64,000 bases of DNA from Physcomitrium patens. Lineage: Eukaryota > Streptophyta > Bryopsida > Funariales > Funariaceae. A program made the position numbers and the translations under genes. Every line of letters begins with the position of its first letter. Position 1 is the first letter of the stretch. The stretch covers positions 5,273,443 to 5,337,442 of the forward strand of contig NC_037266.1 of assembly GCF_000002425.4 (NCBI RefSeq), written 5' to 3'. Under the pieces are notes generated by a model, which saw nothing but the letters and a program-made list of their open reading frames with translations, was not told the DNA's origin and ran no database searches. Shown in pieces: positions 31,673 to 43,442 of the stretch.

Positions 31673-32332
31673 ATTACCCTCCTCAATGTAACCTATAAGT
31701 TTTATTCAACGACACTACAAGTATGGCTATAACTAGTGCTTATGGAAATTATATCCATCTATCAATTGGCTTTTCTTCTAAAGTAATTCATCTTTGATAA
31801 TATTTTACTTATACATGAGACTGTAGAGTGGACTCATTATTCAAAGCAACCTCTTATTTTTTTGAAGTTGGACTTTTTGAAGACCTACTACATAGTGGAT
31901 TGGTTCTTTGTCTTCCAAGCTATGTTTAAATTTAGCTTTTTAGAGAACTTTGTAGACATGACAAGACTTCTTTTTACAAATGCATTATCTAATATTATGG
32001 TAAATGGATCTCGATCCTCTCTTTTTGATATTAATAGAAGAATTTGTTAAGGTTGTCTTTTAACCCCTTACTTATTTATTATAATGGCTAAGGTATTTAA
32101 TAGTATGATTAAAAAAGAAGTGGAAGAAAGGAGGATCCATGGCATTGTCCTTTTCATTGAAAACAAACAATATGTTATTGCCCAATTTGTACATGACACT
32201 TTTTTTATTCTTAAAAAAAAAGATGGTCTGGTAAAAGTATTCTTTAATGTTTTGAAAAAAAATTGATGTAGTTCAGGATTGGTGTTGAATTGGAATAAAT
32301 CTAGTAGATATTCGAAAGCAAAATCCATAAGG
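31673..32332 (+). pseudogene. LINE ORF2 reverse transcriptase fragment, middle part
   Basis: It continues the fragment that stops at 24789: ITLLNVTYKFYSTTLQVWL, then after stops the region WFFVFQAMFKFSFLENFV, the IMVNGSRSSLFDINR block, a TAA in place of the RQ codon, GCLLTPYLFII, and FVHDT at the place of the FADD catalytic motif. Loss of the aspartate pair and many stops show an old dead copy. It ends at CCTAG (32333-32337), the target site of another solo LTR. Confidence 0.82.
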
Positions 32333-32337
32333 CCTAG

Positions 32338-32838
32338 CATTATAGACATGAGATTCAAAGAAAGAAATCCTCAATACACTCTTGTGTCACTCAAAAGAAC
32401 TAGAAAGTCACTCAAAGATGATATAGTATTAAAATAGAATGGCTATTATCAAAGATAAGAAGACTAGAAAGTTATTGATAAGAGTGAAGAAGACTTCATT
32501 CTTGCCTTCATATATACTCTTAACTAGGAGCTATGTAGCGATATCCTATAAGACCTCCAAAACATATTGACTTTGCAAGATATGTATCTTCACTTGCAAA
32601 TCAAATTTTCTATATATACACTACATAATTAGCTTACTCCATAAGCTTTCAACACATGATTAACTTATTGATCAAGTTTCTATCCTACCAATCAACTATA
32701 AATACATATAAAGTCAAAGTAGCATCTATGAAGCTTCTAGAAAGCTATTCTAAAAAATATTATGAAATAAATCTACTTTTACTTATTTCTACTTAATCAT
32801 ATAAGTAAATATCATAGTAAGTATGTATGTCCGTGATA
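32338..32838 (-). mobile_element. Second solo LTR in the LINE (501 bp)
   Basis: It is similar throughout to the solo LTR at 24795/31672 and to the 530-bp LTRs, ending CCGTGATA (CA to TA). It is flanked by CCTAG at 32333-32337 and 32839-32843. Removing it together with one CCTAG copy restores the LINE frame (SIRPSWTSSLEV), which confirms both boundaries. No internal element sequence is present. Confidence 0.88.
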
Positions 32839-35025
32839 CCTAGTTGGACAAGCTCTCTAGAAGTGACTTAAATTGATGATAGGAGCATTAGCAAATTATT
32901 AGGTATTCCATTTGGGATGAATATGTCTTCCCTTGATGTAGATGAATTTTTGAAATCTAAGATAGATAAAAAAAAAAATTAAAGTATTAGAGTACAACAA
33001 AAATTATTTGTATAAGTAGAGCACTGGTAGTTAATAAGATATATTCTCTTTTATTTTATTTTTTGCTACAATCTAAGAAGGCACAAAATTAAAAATGACC
33101 AAAGCACAAACCCAAGTCCAAAATTATATGTTGTCTAGAAACCTCCAAAGAACTTGAATCAAAGTCTCATGGCTTCAATATTGCCAACCAAGAACAAATG
33201 GAGGTATTCACATGGTTAACCTTGTGAATGCTCCACCCTCCTTGATGGTAAAATGGATTCTCAAAGCATGTGAATCTAGAATATCCAATCTCCATGTCTT
33301 ACTAAGATATAGATTATACACAAGATATATATTATATACAATGCAGTTGGTCTCCAAGCCTAGAATACTTTTTCCTACCTCACTTCCCAGCAAACATGGA
33401 TCTAAAGCTTGGACAAGAGCATGCTCTTCTTAGCATACTTTGGCTAAGTCAAATATGCTACTCCTTGTGTGGCGGAAGAAGTTGCTTGTGAGTCATTTTG
33501 GTGGTCTCCTTCTCTCCTGGGACTGAATTTTCTTAGGCCCGCGCCTCCCAGCTGCATAAGGCGGGGCTTCAGCACATTCGAGATGCTAGAAGAAGCAACC
33601 GCTCTCTCACGGCACAAGAAGCAACCATCGCGTTCGGCCTTGAATCTGAGGAAAGTTCCGCATGGGATGTTGTGATAAGCCGCCTCGAGAGCCACTGAAG
33701 CAGCCTGTTAACCAATGAGTTTCCACATGCTGTGAAAGGTGAGTGGATCGGCTGCTACCTTACCAGCAACGCCCCTCTTCCGCTTGCGGTTTGACAGGCC
33801 TCCGAGAGTGGGAAACACTCCTATGGTAGTAACCCATACACAACACGTCTCCCTCCCACTACACCCAGTTTCATGGTATTACCCCGGTCACGCTGCCTTG
33901 TACCTCAGGCCCACGAAGGTCACCTTTCACTCGAAGGAGTCTACTGTCGGGTTAGGGTAGTGAAGATTCTTAAGGGCCCTCAGCAACAACCCGTCTTCTT
34001 TTTCTACGGGCCAGTTGCGGAGTTGTGTTGGGATCCGCACAAACTCTGCTGGCCCTCGCCGAAAGGGCCAGTTCCCTTCTTTGGCTACACAGCCAAGTTA
34101 GGACGCGAGCGCCTGCGAGCAAAACACATCATACCTGGCCCTGTGCGAACAAAGTGGCAAGGGATCTTGCATGGTGATTTTTGTTTGAGATGGAACACAG
34201 CGTGGATCAAACACCGCATCAGCAAGGAAGCCGGCCTCTTGTGGCTCTAACGGCCGGGCTGTCACAGTAAACGCCTGGAGAGAGTGGATTGATCGAAACG
34301 TTTCTTCGAGCTGCCGGATCTCTACTAGGCGAGCGGATGAGCCAATCCTTCACCGATTCTTGGAGTGCGGATCGGGCCAGATCGCATGGCAATGGGGACT
34401 ACACATCCTCAATTCGTTGATTCACGGGGCGAACGCGAGAGGCCCTTCGCAACCATAGTCGTGGCACCAAGGCCTTTTCTCGGTGCGGATTCCGCGAAAA
34501 TAAGATCCCTTCAGTCTGCTCTGGATGGAGCGCAATGACGGAGTGTTAAACGATATTTTTTGGCACCCTAGTAAGCTAATCCAGTGCATTTGGCTTGGTA
34601 TTGTGGACTATGACCGGATGGGGTGGGCAGCCGTATGTAGAACGCAGAAGCCGCAACTAGCAAAAGGTAACAAATTAGCGAGCCATTTTGAAAAGAGGTG
34701 GTGTTGCCACAGTCTGTTCTCGGTTATGGTAAATGGATCTCCACAGTGGCTTCTTGCCGGTCCTGTTGCGGGGTTCGTTCTCCAACCTCCGTAGGTAGAG
34801 AAGGCCACTGGGACGTTGTCTTCCCAGGTTAGGCCTGTCACTTATGTGGGTCTTAAGACCTTCGCGAGAGGTAGGGCCGTTAGAGGTCTGAAGAGCGTGT
34901 CGTTTGTATCAGTCGGTCCCACCCAGGCCGTCCGCGGCTGGGGTTGGTTGTATAAAACGGTTCCATAAGGCAATGAAGGCTTTCTTCTTTTGTTTCAAAA
35001 AAAAATAAAAATAAAAATAAAAATA
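32839..35025 (+). pseudogene. LINE ORF2 C-terminal part and 3' end
   Basis: The segment begins SWTSSLEV, then DDRSISKLLGIPFGMN and DVDEFLKSKID, the usual region after the RT palm in plant LINEs. The match continues through MVKWILKACE (33245) and SFWWSPSLLGLNFLRP (33490) to a zinc-knuckle-like end and the ERNDGVLNDIFWHPSKL segment (34525-34600). Several frame changes and stops occur. The 3' end is an A-rich tail of AAAAT units at about 34997-35025, as expected for a LINE. GC content jumps upward after about 33450, so a second LINE copy cannot be excluded. Confidence 0.75.
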
Positions 35026-36551
35026 TGGTAGAAATGGTACGATGGTTACATCAGACGCTCGAACAATATATCTATTTTGTTTTTTCGGTTTTCTTCCTTT
35101 CTGAAATCAACAAACACATACTCCACCGCAACTGCAACATAATTAACACAAAAAAAAGTGACACATCAACTCTCATTTACACACCAGGTTGTTGTACTTC
35201 TGAGACGGAAAAGGAGTGAAGCCTTGCAAGTCAAGGTGAGAGATATGGAGGGGGAGATGATAATGAACCCACCCGCACACACACTTTCACACACTCACTC
35301 ACTCACTCACTCACTCACTGCAACGTCAGAGTCGTGCAACCCAGATTTTCGCCCTACTCAAAGCTCATCGCCACACATATCCAGGCATCTGTGACTTCAT
35401 GCAAGTCCGGACTGACACATGGTTACTATAGTCAAGGTAGGAACATCATCTCACTGTGTGTTCTACCGAAGCTAACCAACAAAAACTCACCACGTTGAGA
35501 CTGTGTAGTTGCATTGAATGTCAGAGATCCAGTTTGACAGTTGCAGAGAGTTGCAGACAGTTGATGAAATCGACAGTTCAAAATAGTGCTGAATGAAGGC
35601 GATTGAGCTGGGCGTGAAAGTTGCTGCTTTTACGGCACAATTTTTTCCCCTAGTGTCGACAGTTGGTTGAAGTGTGAGTATGTGTCCGTGTGTTCCTTGA
35701 GGAGAGCAGTTTATTTGGAGTTAATCGATGCAGTCCCAACAAGTCCAAGGCTTGATTGATCCTCACCTCCATGAATGAATTCAAGTTGCAGTGTTTGTAT
35801 TGATGCATCCCCCTGACTGCTCCCCACAAACGAAAGCGGAGTTTCTAGGTAGCTCCACCGTTACAAGTAGTTGGGAGGCGCAATGAAAGACAACCGGCCA
35901 TGTCGCGTGTAAGCTCGCTGACATTCATTCAATGCCCAACATCTCTGTGTCTCGAAAAGATTGCCATTTCCAGGAGATGGTCATGAGTCTGAACCTTGGG
36001 GATGCAATTAATGAGAGGAAAGGGAGATCGGGGGGGGGGAGGGTAGGTAACCTGTCAACGCGGTTGACCAGCAAGTCAAGTGATGGTTCGCATCGCTCTG
36101 TCAATCCTTCGCTAGTCTACGGCGCGCCTCCGACCGTCACCACCAACCCTCGCAACGATTCTCATAAATGCAGCCATGGCTATGCTCATACATATACCCG
36201 ATCTCCAGATCACATTCTCATATCACCTCACGCTGCATGTCTGCAGTTCCATGAGAGTACTGTTTCAAGGTCCAGCGGCGGCGGCAGCAGCAGTAGCAGC
36301 TCAAAAGGGTTGGTTGCTCACACAGAAAACTTGCCATGAGATGCTGTAGGTTTTAGGGTTGAAGGACTGATCTACTCCTCTGCTGTAGCAAGACAGCCAC
36401 ACAGGTCCACTTCCCTTGAGAGTTCCGTGCAGAGGTTAAGTGGGTAGCTGGTTTAGTTTCCCCATGCGCGTGTCGATACCGTGCGGTGACAACACTGGTC
36501 TCCAGGTTGAAGGGCTATCCAATCTCCCCACTGGTGCTGTGGAAATTCAAT
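35026..36551. other. Spacer and 5' flank of the Ole e 1-like gene
   Basis: It contains an (ACTC)n microsatellite at about 35292-35320. A serine/glycine-rich 135-codon ORF (35932-36339) has no recognised domain and I do not call it a gene. The 3' part probably includes the promoter and leader of the gene starting at 36552. Confidence 0.45.
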
Positions 36552-37833
36552 ATGGAAATGAGGATAGGAGTGGCGGTCCTTGCGGTGGTAGCGCTTCATG
36601 GACTGTTCCATGTCGCACTTGTGTCGGCGGAGGAGCAAGCATTTGCGCAGACCCAGGTTTATGGAGGCAGCAAGGAATGGACACTCTGGTCGGCGGTGGT
36701 TGTCGGCAAAGTTTTCTGTGATCAGTGCATTCAGAACAAAGTCTTCCCATACGCACATCCGATGAGCAGTAGGTTCCTGCAGCCACAACCGCCCAGCCAA
36801 TTCCCTCATTGCCATTGAATTATCAGTCTCCATTTGCTCCCATCGGCAAGCTTGAAGAAGCACAAGACAAACATTAGAAGTAATCAGGCTTTCGGTAAAA
36901 TTGAAGCAGTGTTGGAAGATCTGACCGGGAATCCCTTGTGTTGCAGAAGCGAAAGTGAAGGTCGAATGCAAGGATGCATCGGGGAATGTCGTGGACTACG
37001 CCGATGCATCAACAAATTTCCTCGGAGATTTCATCGTCAGTTTCAAAGGGAAGGAGGACTTGACGGGGTGCTCAGTCTCTTTGGCTGGAAGCCCGGACAG
37101 CAAATGCAGTATCGTCGGAGGTGGAGGGAAGACCGTGACCTTGAAATCCAAATTCCTTTTCAAGGCTCTGTATGTGGTGGATCCTCTATTTTACAAACCT
37201 GCGCTACCGATGGAATTCTGCTCCAAGCCGAAGAAGGGCCCATCACCACCACCATCACCGAGTGGAGGCGGCATCACGATTCCCTTCCCCAACAGACGCC
37301 CCTCAACTTGCTCATGCTTGTGCGTGCCCTAATCCTTCTCTCCAAAGCTCTAAATCTAGAATTAAGCATCGGTGCATTGCATTGTTTTTGCTCTTCTTCC
37401 TTCACTGATTTGATATCCACACGGCTTCTTCAACATTCTCCGGTTCATGGGATTACAGTAAGTAACCACTTTGCCCCTCCATCCCAGGGATTGGCTTCGC
37501 CCGGACTACAAATGCTACTGGCCCAAGGACATGCAACCATGGAAAACAACCGTGGGGACAGTGTTCGGCAAAGGCGCGCAGCAGAAATACGGGAGCAAGA
37601 CACTCGCAGGCGGGCTCCTCACGGAAGACGAGCTGCTCCGTCAGGCCATATCTGCCATTCTCAACTCCCGCACCAACATGCATTTCTACATGTCTCCGCG
37701 TGCAATTCAGCGAAGTTTTGCAAAAGCGTTGTATGCATCCGAGCCAACGAAAGCGGCACAAGCGAAGGCGTTCAAGGATGCTAACAACGGTTACGGCAAG
37801 GGCAAGTGCCTGCTCGTCTCCTGCAAGTGGTGA
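36552..37833 (+). CDS. Secreted pollen Ole e 1-like protein, two domains, three exons
   Basis: Exons are 36552-36768, 36947-37319 and 37488-37833. The joins ATGAGCA|GTAGGT to TTGCAG|AAGCG and TGCTT|GTGCGT to CCCAG|GGATT keep the frame and give 311 residues. A second ATG at 36558 is equally possible. An N-terminal signal peptide (VAVLAVVALHGLFHVALVSA) is followed by an Ole e 1-like fold: VVVGKVFCDQC, AKVKVECKDASG, FLGDF, GCSVSLAGSPDSKC. A short Pro-rich linker (SPPPSPSGGG) follows. The third exon encodes a domain with DYKCYW, VFGKGAQQKYG, LLRQAISAILNS and AKAFKDANNG, like the C-terminal part of Arabidopsis FOCL1-type proteins. The role is likely in the cell wall or cuticle. The second intron's GTGCGT donor is weak. 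Confidence 0.82.
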
Positions 37834-40800
37834 ACTAACCCCCCCTCCTCTCCCTCTCTCCCTCTTCTCCTTATACAATATCTTCTTTGCACACATCCCC
37901 ACACACAAGAGCAGGGAGGGACCCACTTCGCATATTAATTCTTCTTTATCACATACATACATTCATGGATGGCAGTGTCGGTGCCAAACCTTGCAACAAG
38001 GTTGAGTTGCAAGCATTTATCTCCGTCTAGTTCCCTCGCTCTTCATCGATCAGGTTGCCATGGCATGGCACCAACCAACACATCCACCACCACCACACTG
38101 TTGTTATTGTTGTTGTTGCCATCCAGCTCCTCTTCGTCTTCTTCTGCTCCTTCTTCTCCGTAGCTCATTATCTATATCTATATTTATATTCATGTATTGC
38201 CTTCTAGTGGTTCTTTTGGATTGCGCCGTGCTTCATAGTGTTCGGAAGAGTGAGGTTGCACTCCATTAACATCAGATCTACACCAGCCTTTATAGATGTC
38301 TAGAAATTGGGTGTCGTGGAAACTCCCTTTTGGTTTTAGGAAGAAATTGGGTTTTCTTCTCGTTTTATATATTTATAGACATAAAAAATTAACTTTTACA
38401 GTTCCTTGAAAGGTTCTTTACATTGGGTTCTTACATCAGAATAAAAACTTTTTGTTCATGAAATAGTTTTTGCTTTCACCGGACTGTTGTGTCTTCTTCT
38501 CCTAGTTCATCAGTCTGTGCAGCTTAAGGATTGGAAGCATTCCTTGACTACTTTTTCTTTTCCTTGTACTTTATTTTTGTGCTTTAGTTGATTCTTTTGA
38601 ATTTAAGAAGACAGTAAACTTGGTGACTTTCGGTGAATTCAAATGTGAAAATTAAAGGTAAGCTTTGAGTTTTGCAATAAATGTGCAAGGGTTTAGGTCT
38701 GTTGTGTTGTGTGAATGCTTCTAACCCATTGCTGATTTCTTAAAGGGAAGTGGTTTTTAGTGTTTGTGAATATATTCATAGATAGATATTTTGTGAAATA
38801 TCGAGATTCTGGTAGAAAGTTATAGTTTTGAAATTTATGAACTGATCCATAAGAAAGAAAGAATTGTTATGCTTTGTGCAACTAAAGACTAGATCTGTAA
38901 ATAACTGACCAATTTCTTTTAAAGAATATACAAATAACGGTACATTTTAATACCACATGTTACTTGATTCAAAATGAACAACTGCATTTCTTTAAACTTG
39001 CTCAAGATTTGCTTGCCTCTGTAATTGAACTGTGATATCTAATTTCTAAGAATTTCTTCATATTCTTGTTAATGTTTTAATGCTTTGGTTTATATTGACT
39101 TGGACCTTAAACTCCAACATAATTTTGTAAAAAAAAAAGAAAGAAGAAGAAGAAGAAGAAGAAGAAGAACGAGAAGACTTGTACCAGTGTGTTTGAAATT
39201 GAACATATAAAAATGAAAAAAGAAAAAATGTTATACACGTAACTTGTAAGCGAATTAATAGAACACTGCCTTTTATTTTAGATAATTTTTTAAAATTCAA
39301 AACAGTCATTTCAAAATAAATAAACGAATCTTCTCATTCCATTAAGATTTTAGGTGAATAAATGTTCTTGGGATATGATGAAAAGAATACAAAAAAATAA
39401 AAAAAATAAAAAAAACAAACAAACAAACAAACAAACAAACAAAAAAAAAAACAAAACATTTGTTCTAGGAGTAATATGATTTAAAGGAATTTAAATTTTA
39501 AATTTCTCTCTATTAAATAGTGATCTTTCTGTACTTTTATACAATATTTTGACCATAAAATAAACTTCTTCCTTTCTCCTCCTCATATTGTGGTTGAAGA
39601 GAGAGAGTGAGAAATAAAAGAATAAAAGAAACCTATTATCATAATTTTAAGTTTAAATCTTTGTCATTAGCAAAAATATTTGACACTATACTAAAATTTT
39701 GGCATTTATTTGTAGCTAGTACTTCATATTCTTTTAATACATATTATTAACATAAATATAATTATTCTAATAATATAAAAATAACACAAATGAATTTTAA
39801 AATTTTAAAACCAATTTAAATACAAAATAATATTGAATTTGTTTTACAAAAACTTTCTCAAAAAAAGAAAATTATTCCTTTATTTTATATTTTATTTTAA
39901 TATTCATCAAGCTCTTAATTTATACATGAAATTACTTATTTTATATATATATGTATATGTAATAACATAAAACAACATAAGACAAAAATGTATTTTGATT
40001 GGCTATTGAAGGAAACTTTGAGAATGTGGGAGCACAAAGTGGTTGAAACCATGAGAATTTCCAAGTTCCAAGTAATTAGAGTCCTCAAGATTTCCAATAA
40101 CAACCTCAAATGTGCACTCTCTCCTTCTATCTTGGATGTGCATTTGTGTTGTGTTTTTGCCTTGCCATTTATCTCTTCGTCACTCTTGCTAGCTAGCTAG
40201 ATTGCTTGCTTCCTTCATTTCCACCTAAGTTGTGCTCTTTCTTTTTAATCAATATTGTTTTTTGCAAAGGAACTTCTTACTTTGTTGTGCAACAAAACCA
40301 GGTTTTACAAGCACTTCTCAGTAATGACATCTTCCAACAATGCCATTAAAGAAGAAGATCAAGAGGTGGAGAATGGAAACTCATTATTCCAAGGCAGTAG
40401 TTGAAAAGAAGACAATATTATTTGTTAAATGAATGGATCAATTTTTTTGACGAGGCTATAGAAGTATAACTAGCAAAAAGAGACATTTGCCTAATAGCCA
40501 AAACAAAAGTAAAAAGATGCATAACTAGCAAGAATGTGGTATTGGTATGAAGTTGATAGGTAGACACATTGTGAAGCATTTGACATGGTTTTTGCCATAT
40601 CTCTAAGAAGAATGTTTGCAAAACATAATACCTATCTTTATCACTTGATTTGGACATTTAAAACTGAACTCCAATATAAAACTTAAGTTTGCTTTGGATT
40701 ACTTGTTATGCTTCTAAAGTACATGTCTATGATACATTGAAACCAGAAACATGTGCTTTACACATCTTCTATAGTTATTGAAGACAATGCCTCAAAACAT

Positions 40801-41654
40801 GTGATATATATTAGGCAGATATGAATCTATACATACATGCATCTAATCTACACAATACTGAATAAACCTTGAATTCATTGAGGGCCTTGATTTCAATAGC
40901 ACTTCAAAACTGCTCAAATCAAAGTTGCTCCATTCTTGTATCTCCTAATTATGTCCAAAATGCCTCCAATATTATAATTGGTGCTTGAAGCATAACCACT
41001 AATAAATATAATGTTAACATTATCTTCTCTATATGCTTTGGGTTCTGCACACACAAAAATAACATTGTATCATCAAAAGACTGTGTTGCTTGTAGAATGC
41101 GTCAACATAGTTTCATGACTTGTCTCAACAAACATCAAAGAATTTTTGCATTCTTGGAGTCTGTCTATTGTCAGACTATTAAATCATATCATTTATTTCC
41201 AATTTGAAAGTTGTAATTGGACATGAAGACATAACAATAACTTAAGATTAGATTTTGATTTTGAATCACATTCTATTAAAATTCTAACTATCAAAATTGT
41301 TAAATATATATATATATATATATATAGTGATAGACTATTATCATATATTTTCATAATATTATACTATATTATGATACATAAAACAAACTATATGTATATG
41401 TATATATATACACTGAAGAAATGCATGGGAATCCATGGGAACTCAGGAAATGCAAGGAAACATACAAGAATCCATAGGAAGTTGGAGAATTTACAAGAAT
41501 GCACATGAGCACATGAGTACACTTTCTTATGCTCAGTGACACAAGTTTTCACTTCTCCAAATATGATTAAGATCCTATATCCTAAAAACAATGAAGATAA
41601 AAACATCACCATAAATTCAATTTATTCCAAAATTCTTTTAATTTAGTTATTTAG

Positions 41655-41727
41655 GTTGTTGTAGTAATTAAAAATTGTTGTAGTAATTAAAAATTGTTGT
41701 AGTAATTAAAAATTGTTGTAGTAATTA
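41655..41727. repeat. Four tandem copies of a 19-bp unit
   Basis: The unit TTGTTGTAGTAATTAAAAA repeats four times almost perfectly, directly before the long hairpin at 41729-41777. Confidence 0.85.
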
Positions 41728-41728
41728 T

Positions 41729-41777
41729 TTATGCTTGTTTTAGTGTAGTTGGAAAAACTACACTAAAACAAGCATAA
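41729..41777. repeat. Perfect 22-bp inverted repeat with 5-base loop
   Basis: The arm 41730-41750 (TATGCTTGTTTTAGTGTAG + TT) is exactly complementary to 41756-41776, and bases 41729 and 41777 also pair. The loop is GGAAA. It could be a fold-back element, a remnant of a small inverted-repeat transposon, or a short hairpin RNA source. It is too short for a typical plant microRNA precursor. Confidence 0.85.
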
Positions 41778-41970
41778 GTGGTTCCATTGGTATGAATATA
41801 TTCTTTGTTTGTTTTTTTTTGTTTTGTTTTGTTTTGTTTTTTTTTTGTTTTTTTGTTTTTTTTTTTTTCCTTAGCCAACATTTTGTTAGGAGTGGTCAAC
41901 TTTTGACTTAGCAACTACAAATTAAATTTTAGAGTTTTTTCATGGCCATCAACATGAGTTTCCACTAGAT

Positions 41971-42003
<33 letters not shown>

Positions 42004-42467
42004 GCACATTGTTTTAAGGACTAAACAAGTTTAAACCAGTTAAAATTTTTAAGCGCCAGTGTCATTATTAAAACGAACCGATGAAGTAATTTAGGGTTTC
42101 CAGCACCAGAATGTTGAACGACGATGGAAGGGGGGGGGGCGCAGAGCGAAACACGGGGGCGGTGGGAACAGAGGCCAGGCGAGAGTGCCACGTTCTCACA
42201 ACAATTCAGGAGCCGATTCGTTTTCGGAACAGGCGTGGGCGGGTGAGCGGCAAGCGACGATTCCAAGCAATGCTATCGGCGCTTTACTTACAACACTGGA
42301 TGAGCATCAACGCTGTATGCGGGTTTTCATCTCTCGCTAGGGTTTGCTTGCATGCATGCAGGCGGAACAGGATTTGCCGCTCTCGCCACTGTTATTGTTG
42401 TTGTTGTTGTTAGCTCCATTCTCATTCTAGTGCTTGGAAGGAAGGAAGGAAGGCAGGCAGTGAAAGG

Positions 42468-43442
42468 ATGAGAAGAGTTGCTGGCATCGCGCGGCAGCTC
42501 GGGCGCTTGGCAACTCATAGCGATGGCGGGCGGAGGCAGCTGTCTTCCAGGCCGGCTGTGTTTGTGGACAAGACGACGAGAGTGATCTGCCAGGGGATCA
42601 CAGGGAAAAATGGCACGTTCCACACGGAGCAAGCTATTGACTATGGTACCAATATGGTGGGAGGAGTGACACCGAAGAAGGGTGGGACAGAGCACTTAGG
42701 TTTGCCCGTTTTCAACACTGTTGCGGAAGCGAAGAAGGAGACGAAGGCTAACGCGTCAGTGATTTACGTGCCTGCGTCGTTGGCGGCGAACGCGATCTTG
42801 GAAGCCCTAGATGCGGAGCTGGATCTGGTTGTGTGCATCACGGAGGGCATCCCGCAGCACGACATGGTGAAGGTGAAGTCGGCGTTGTTACAACAGTCGA
42901 AGACACGCCTAATCGGGCCTAATTGTCCTGGTATCATCAAGCCAGGTGAGTGCAAGATTGGTATCATGCCAGGTTACATCCACAAGCCTGGACGCATTGG
43001 GATTGTGTCGCGATCTGGGACTTTGACGTATGAGGCAGTCTTCCAGACGACTGCAGTAGGCCTAGGGCAGTCCACGTGCGTGGGGATCGGCGGCGATCCT
43101 TTCAATGGGACGAATTTTGTAGATTGTCTCGAGAAGTTCGTGGATGATCCGCAAACTGAAGGAATAGTGTTGATTGGTGAAATTGGAGGGTCTGCCGAAG
43201 AGGACGCAGCTGCTTTCATTAGGGAAAGTGGTACGCAGAAGCCAGTTGTGTCATTTATTGCAGGTTTAACGGCTCCTCCTGGGAGGCGAATGGGACACGC
43301 CGGAGCAATTATCTCTGGAGGAAAGGGGACTGCGACAGACAAGATCAATGCTCTAAGAGCAGCTGGTGTCACCGTATGTGAGTCGCCTGCACAAATTGGA
43401 GCCACTATGCTGAAGGTCTTTGAAGAGCGCGCCCTAATTTGA
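42468..43442 (+). CDS. Succinyl-CoA ligase alpha subunit, mitochondrial
   Basis: One uninterrupted ORF of 324 residues. The enzyme interconverts succinyl-CoA and succinate with NTP formation in the TCA cycle; the alpha subunit binds CoA and carries the phosphohistidine. Residues 1-30 are Arg/Ser-rich without acidic residues before position 19, as in mitochondrial targeting peptides. The CoA-binding fold begins at residue 38 ([19 protein letters not shown]). [10 protein letters not shown] is at 150-159. The active-site loop GHAGA has the phosphorylated histidine at 277, and the conserved glutamate is in GEIGG at 238. The length and ends match the family. No intron is present, whereas the neighbouring housekeeping genes are intron-rich. 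The ATG at 42468 is the first of the frame. Confidence 0.95.
   Translation: MRRVAGIARQLGRLATHSDGGRRQLSSRPAVFVDKTTRVICQGITGKNGTFHTEQAIDYGTNMVGGVTPKKGGTEHLGLPVFNTVAEAKKETKANASVIYVPASLAANAILEALDAELDLVVCITEGIPQHDMVKVKSALLQQSKTRLIGPNCPGIIKPGECKIGIMPGYIHKPGRIGIVSRSGTLTYEAVFQTTAVGLGQSTCVGIGGDPFNGTNFVDCLEKFVDDPQTEGIVLIGEIGGSAEEDAAAFIRESGTQKPVVSFIAGLTAPPGRRMGHAGAIISGGKGTATDKINALRAAGVTVCESPAQIGATMLKVFEERALI

Larger units (their letters stand above)
37834..42467. other. AT-rich spacer; leader of the succinyl-CoA ligase gene at right
   Basis: No gene is recognised. Simple repeats occur: (GAA)n at about 39139-39170, (AAAC)n at about 39413-39442, (TA)n at about 41307-41326, poly-T with G at about 41809-41868, and (TA)n at about 41972-41992. 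The tandem repeat and long hairpin at 41655-41776 are listed separately. From about 42090 the DNA is GC-rich and is probably the promoter and 5' leader of the gene at 42468, with (GTT)n at about 42390-42412. Confidence 0.5.

Noticed and set aside
31673-31684. Polypurine tract of the older solo LTR
   Set aside because: The bases ATTACCCTCCTC resemble one, but they are the target duplication plus the LINE codons for ITLL, so the LTR is solo.
35932-36339. 135-codon Ser/Gly-rich ORF upstream of the Ole e 1-like gene
   Set aside because: It has no domain and low-complexity serine and glycine runs; more likely promoter or leader sequence.
36453-36971. 172-codon minus-strand ORF over the Ole e 1-like first exon
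   Set aside because: The plus-strand model has a signal peptide, conserved cysteines and frame-consistent splicing; the antisense ORF has none.
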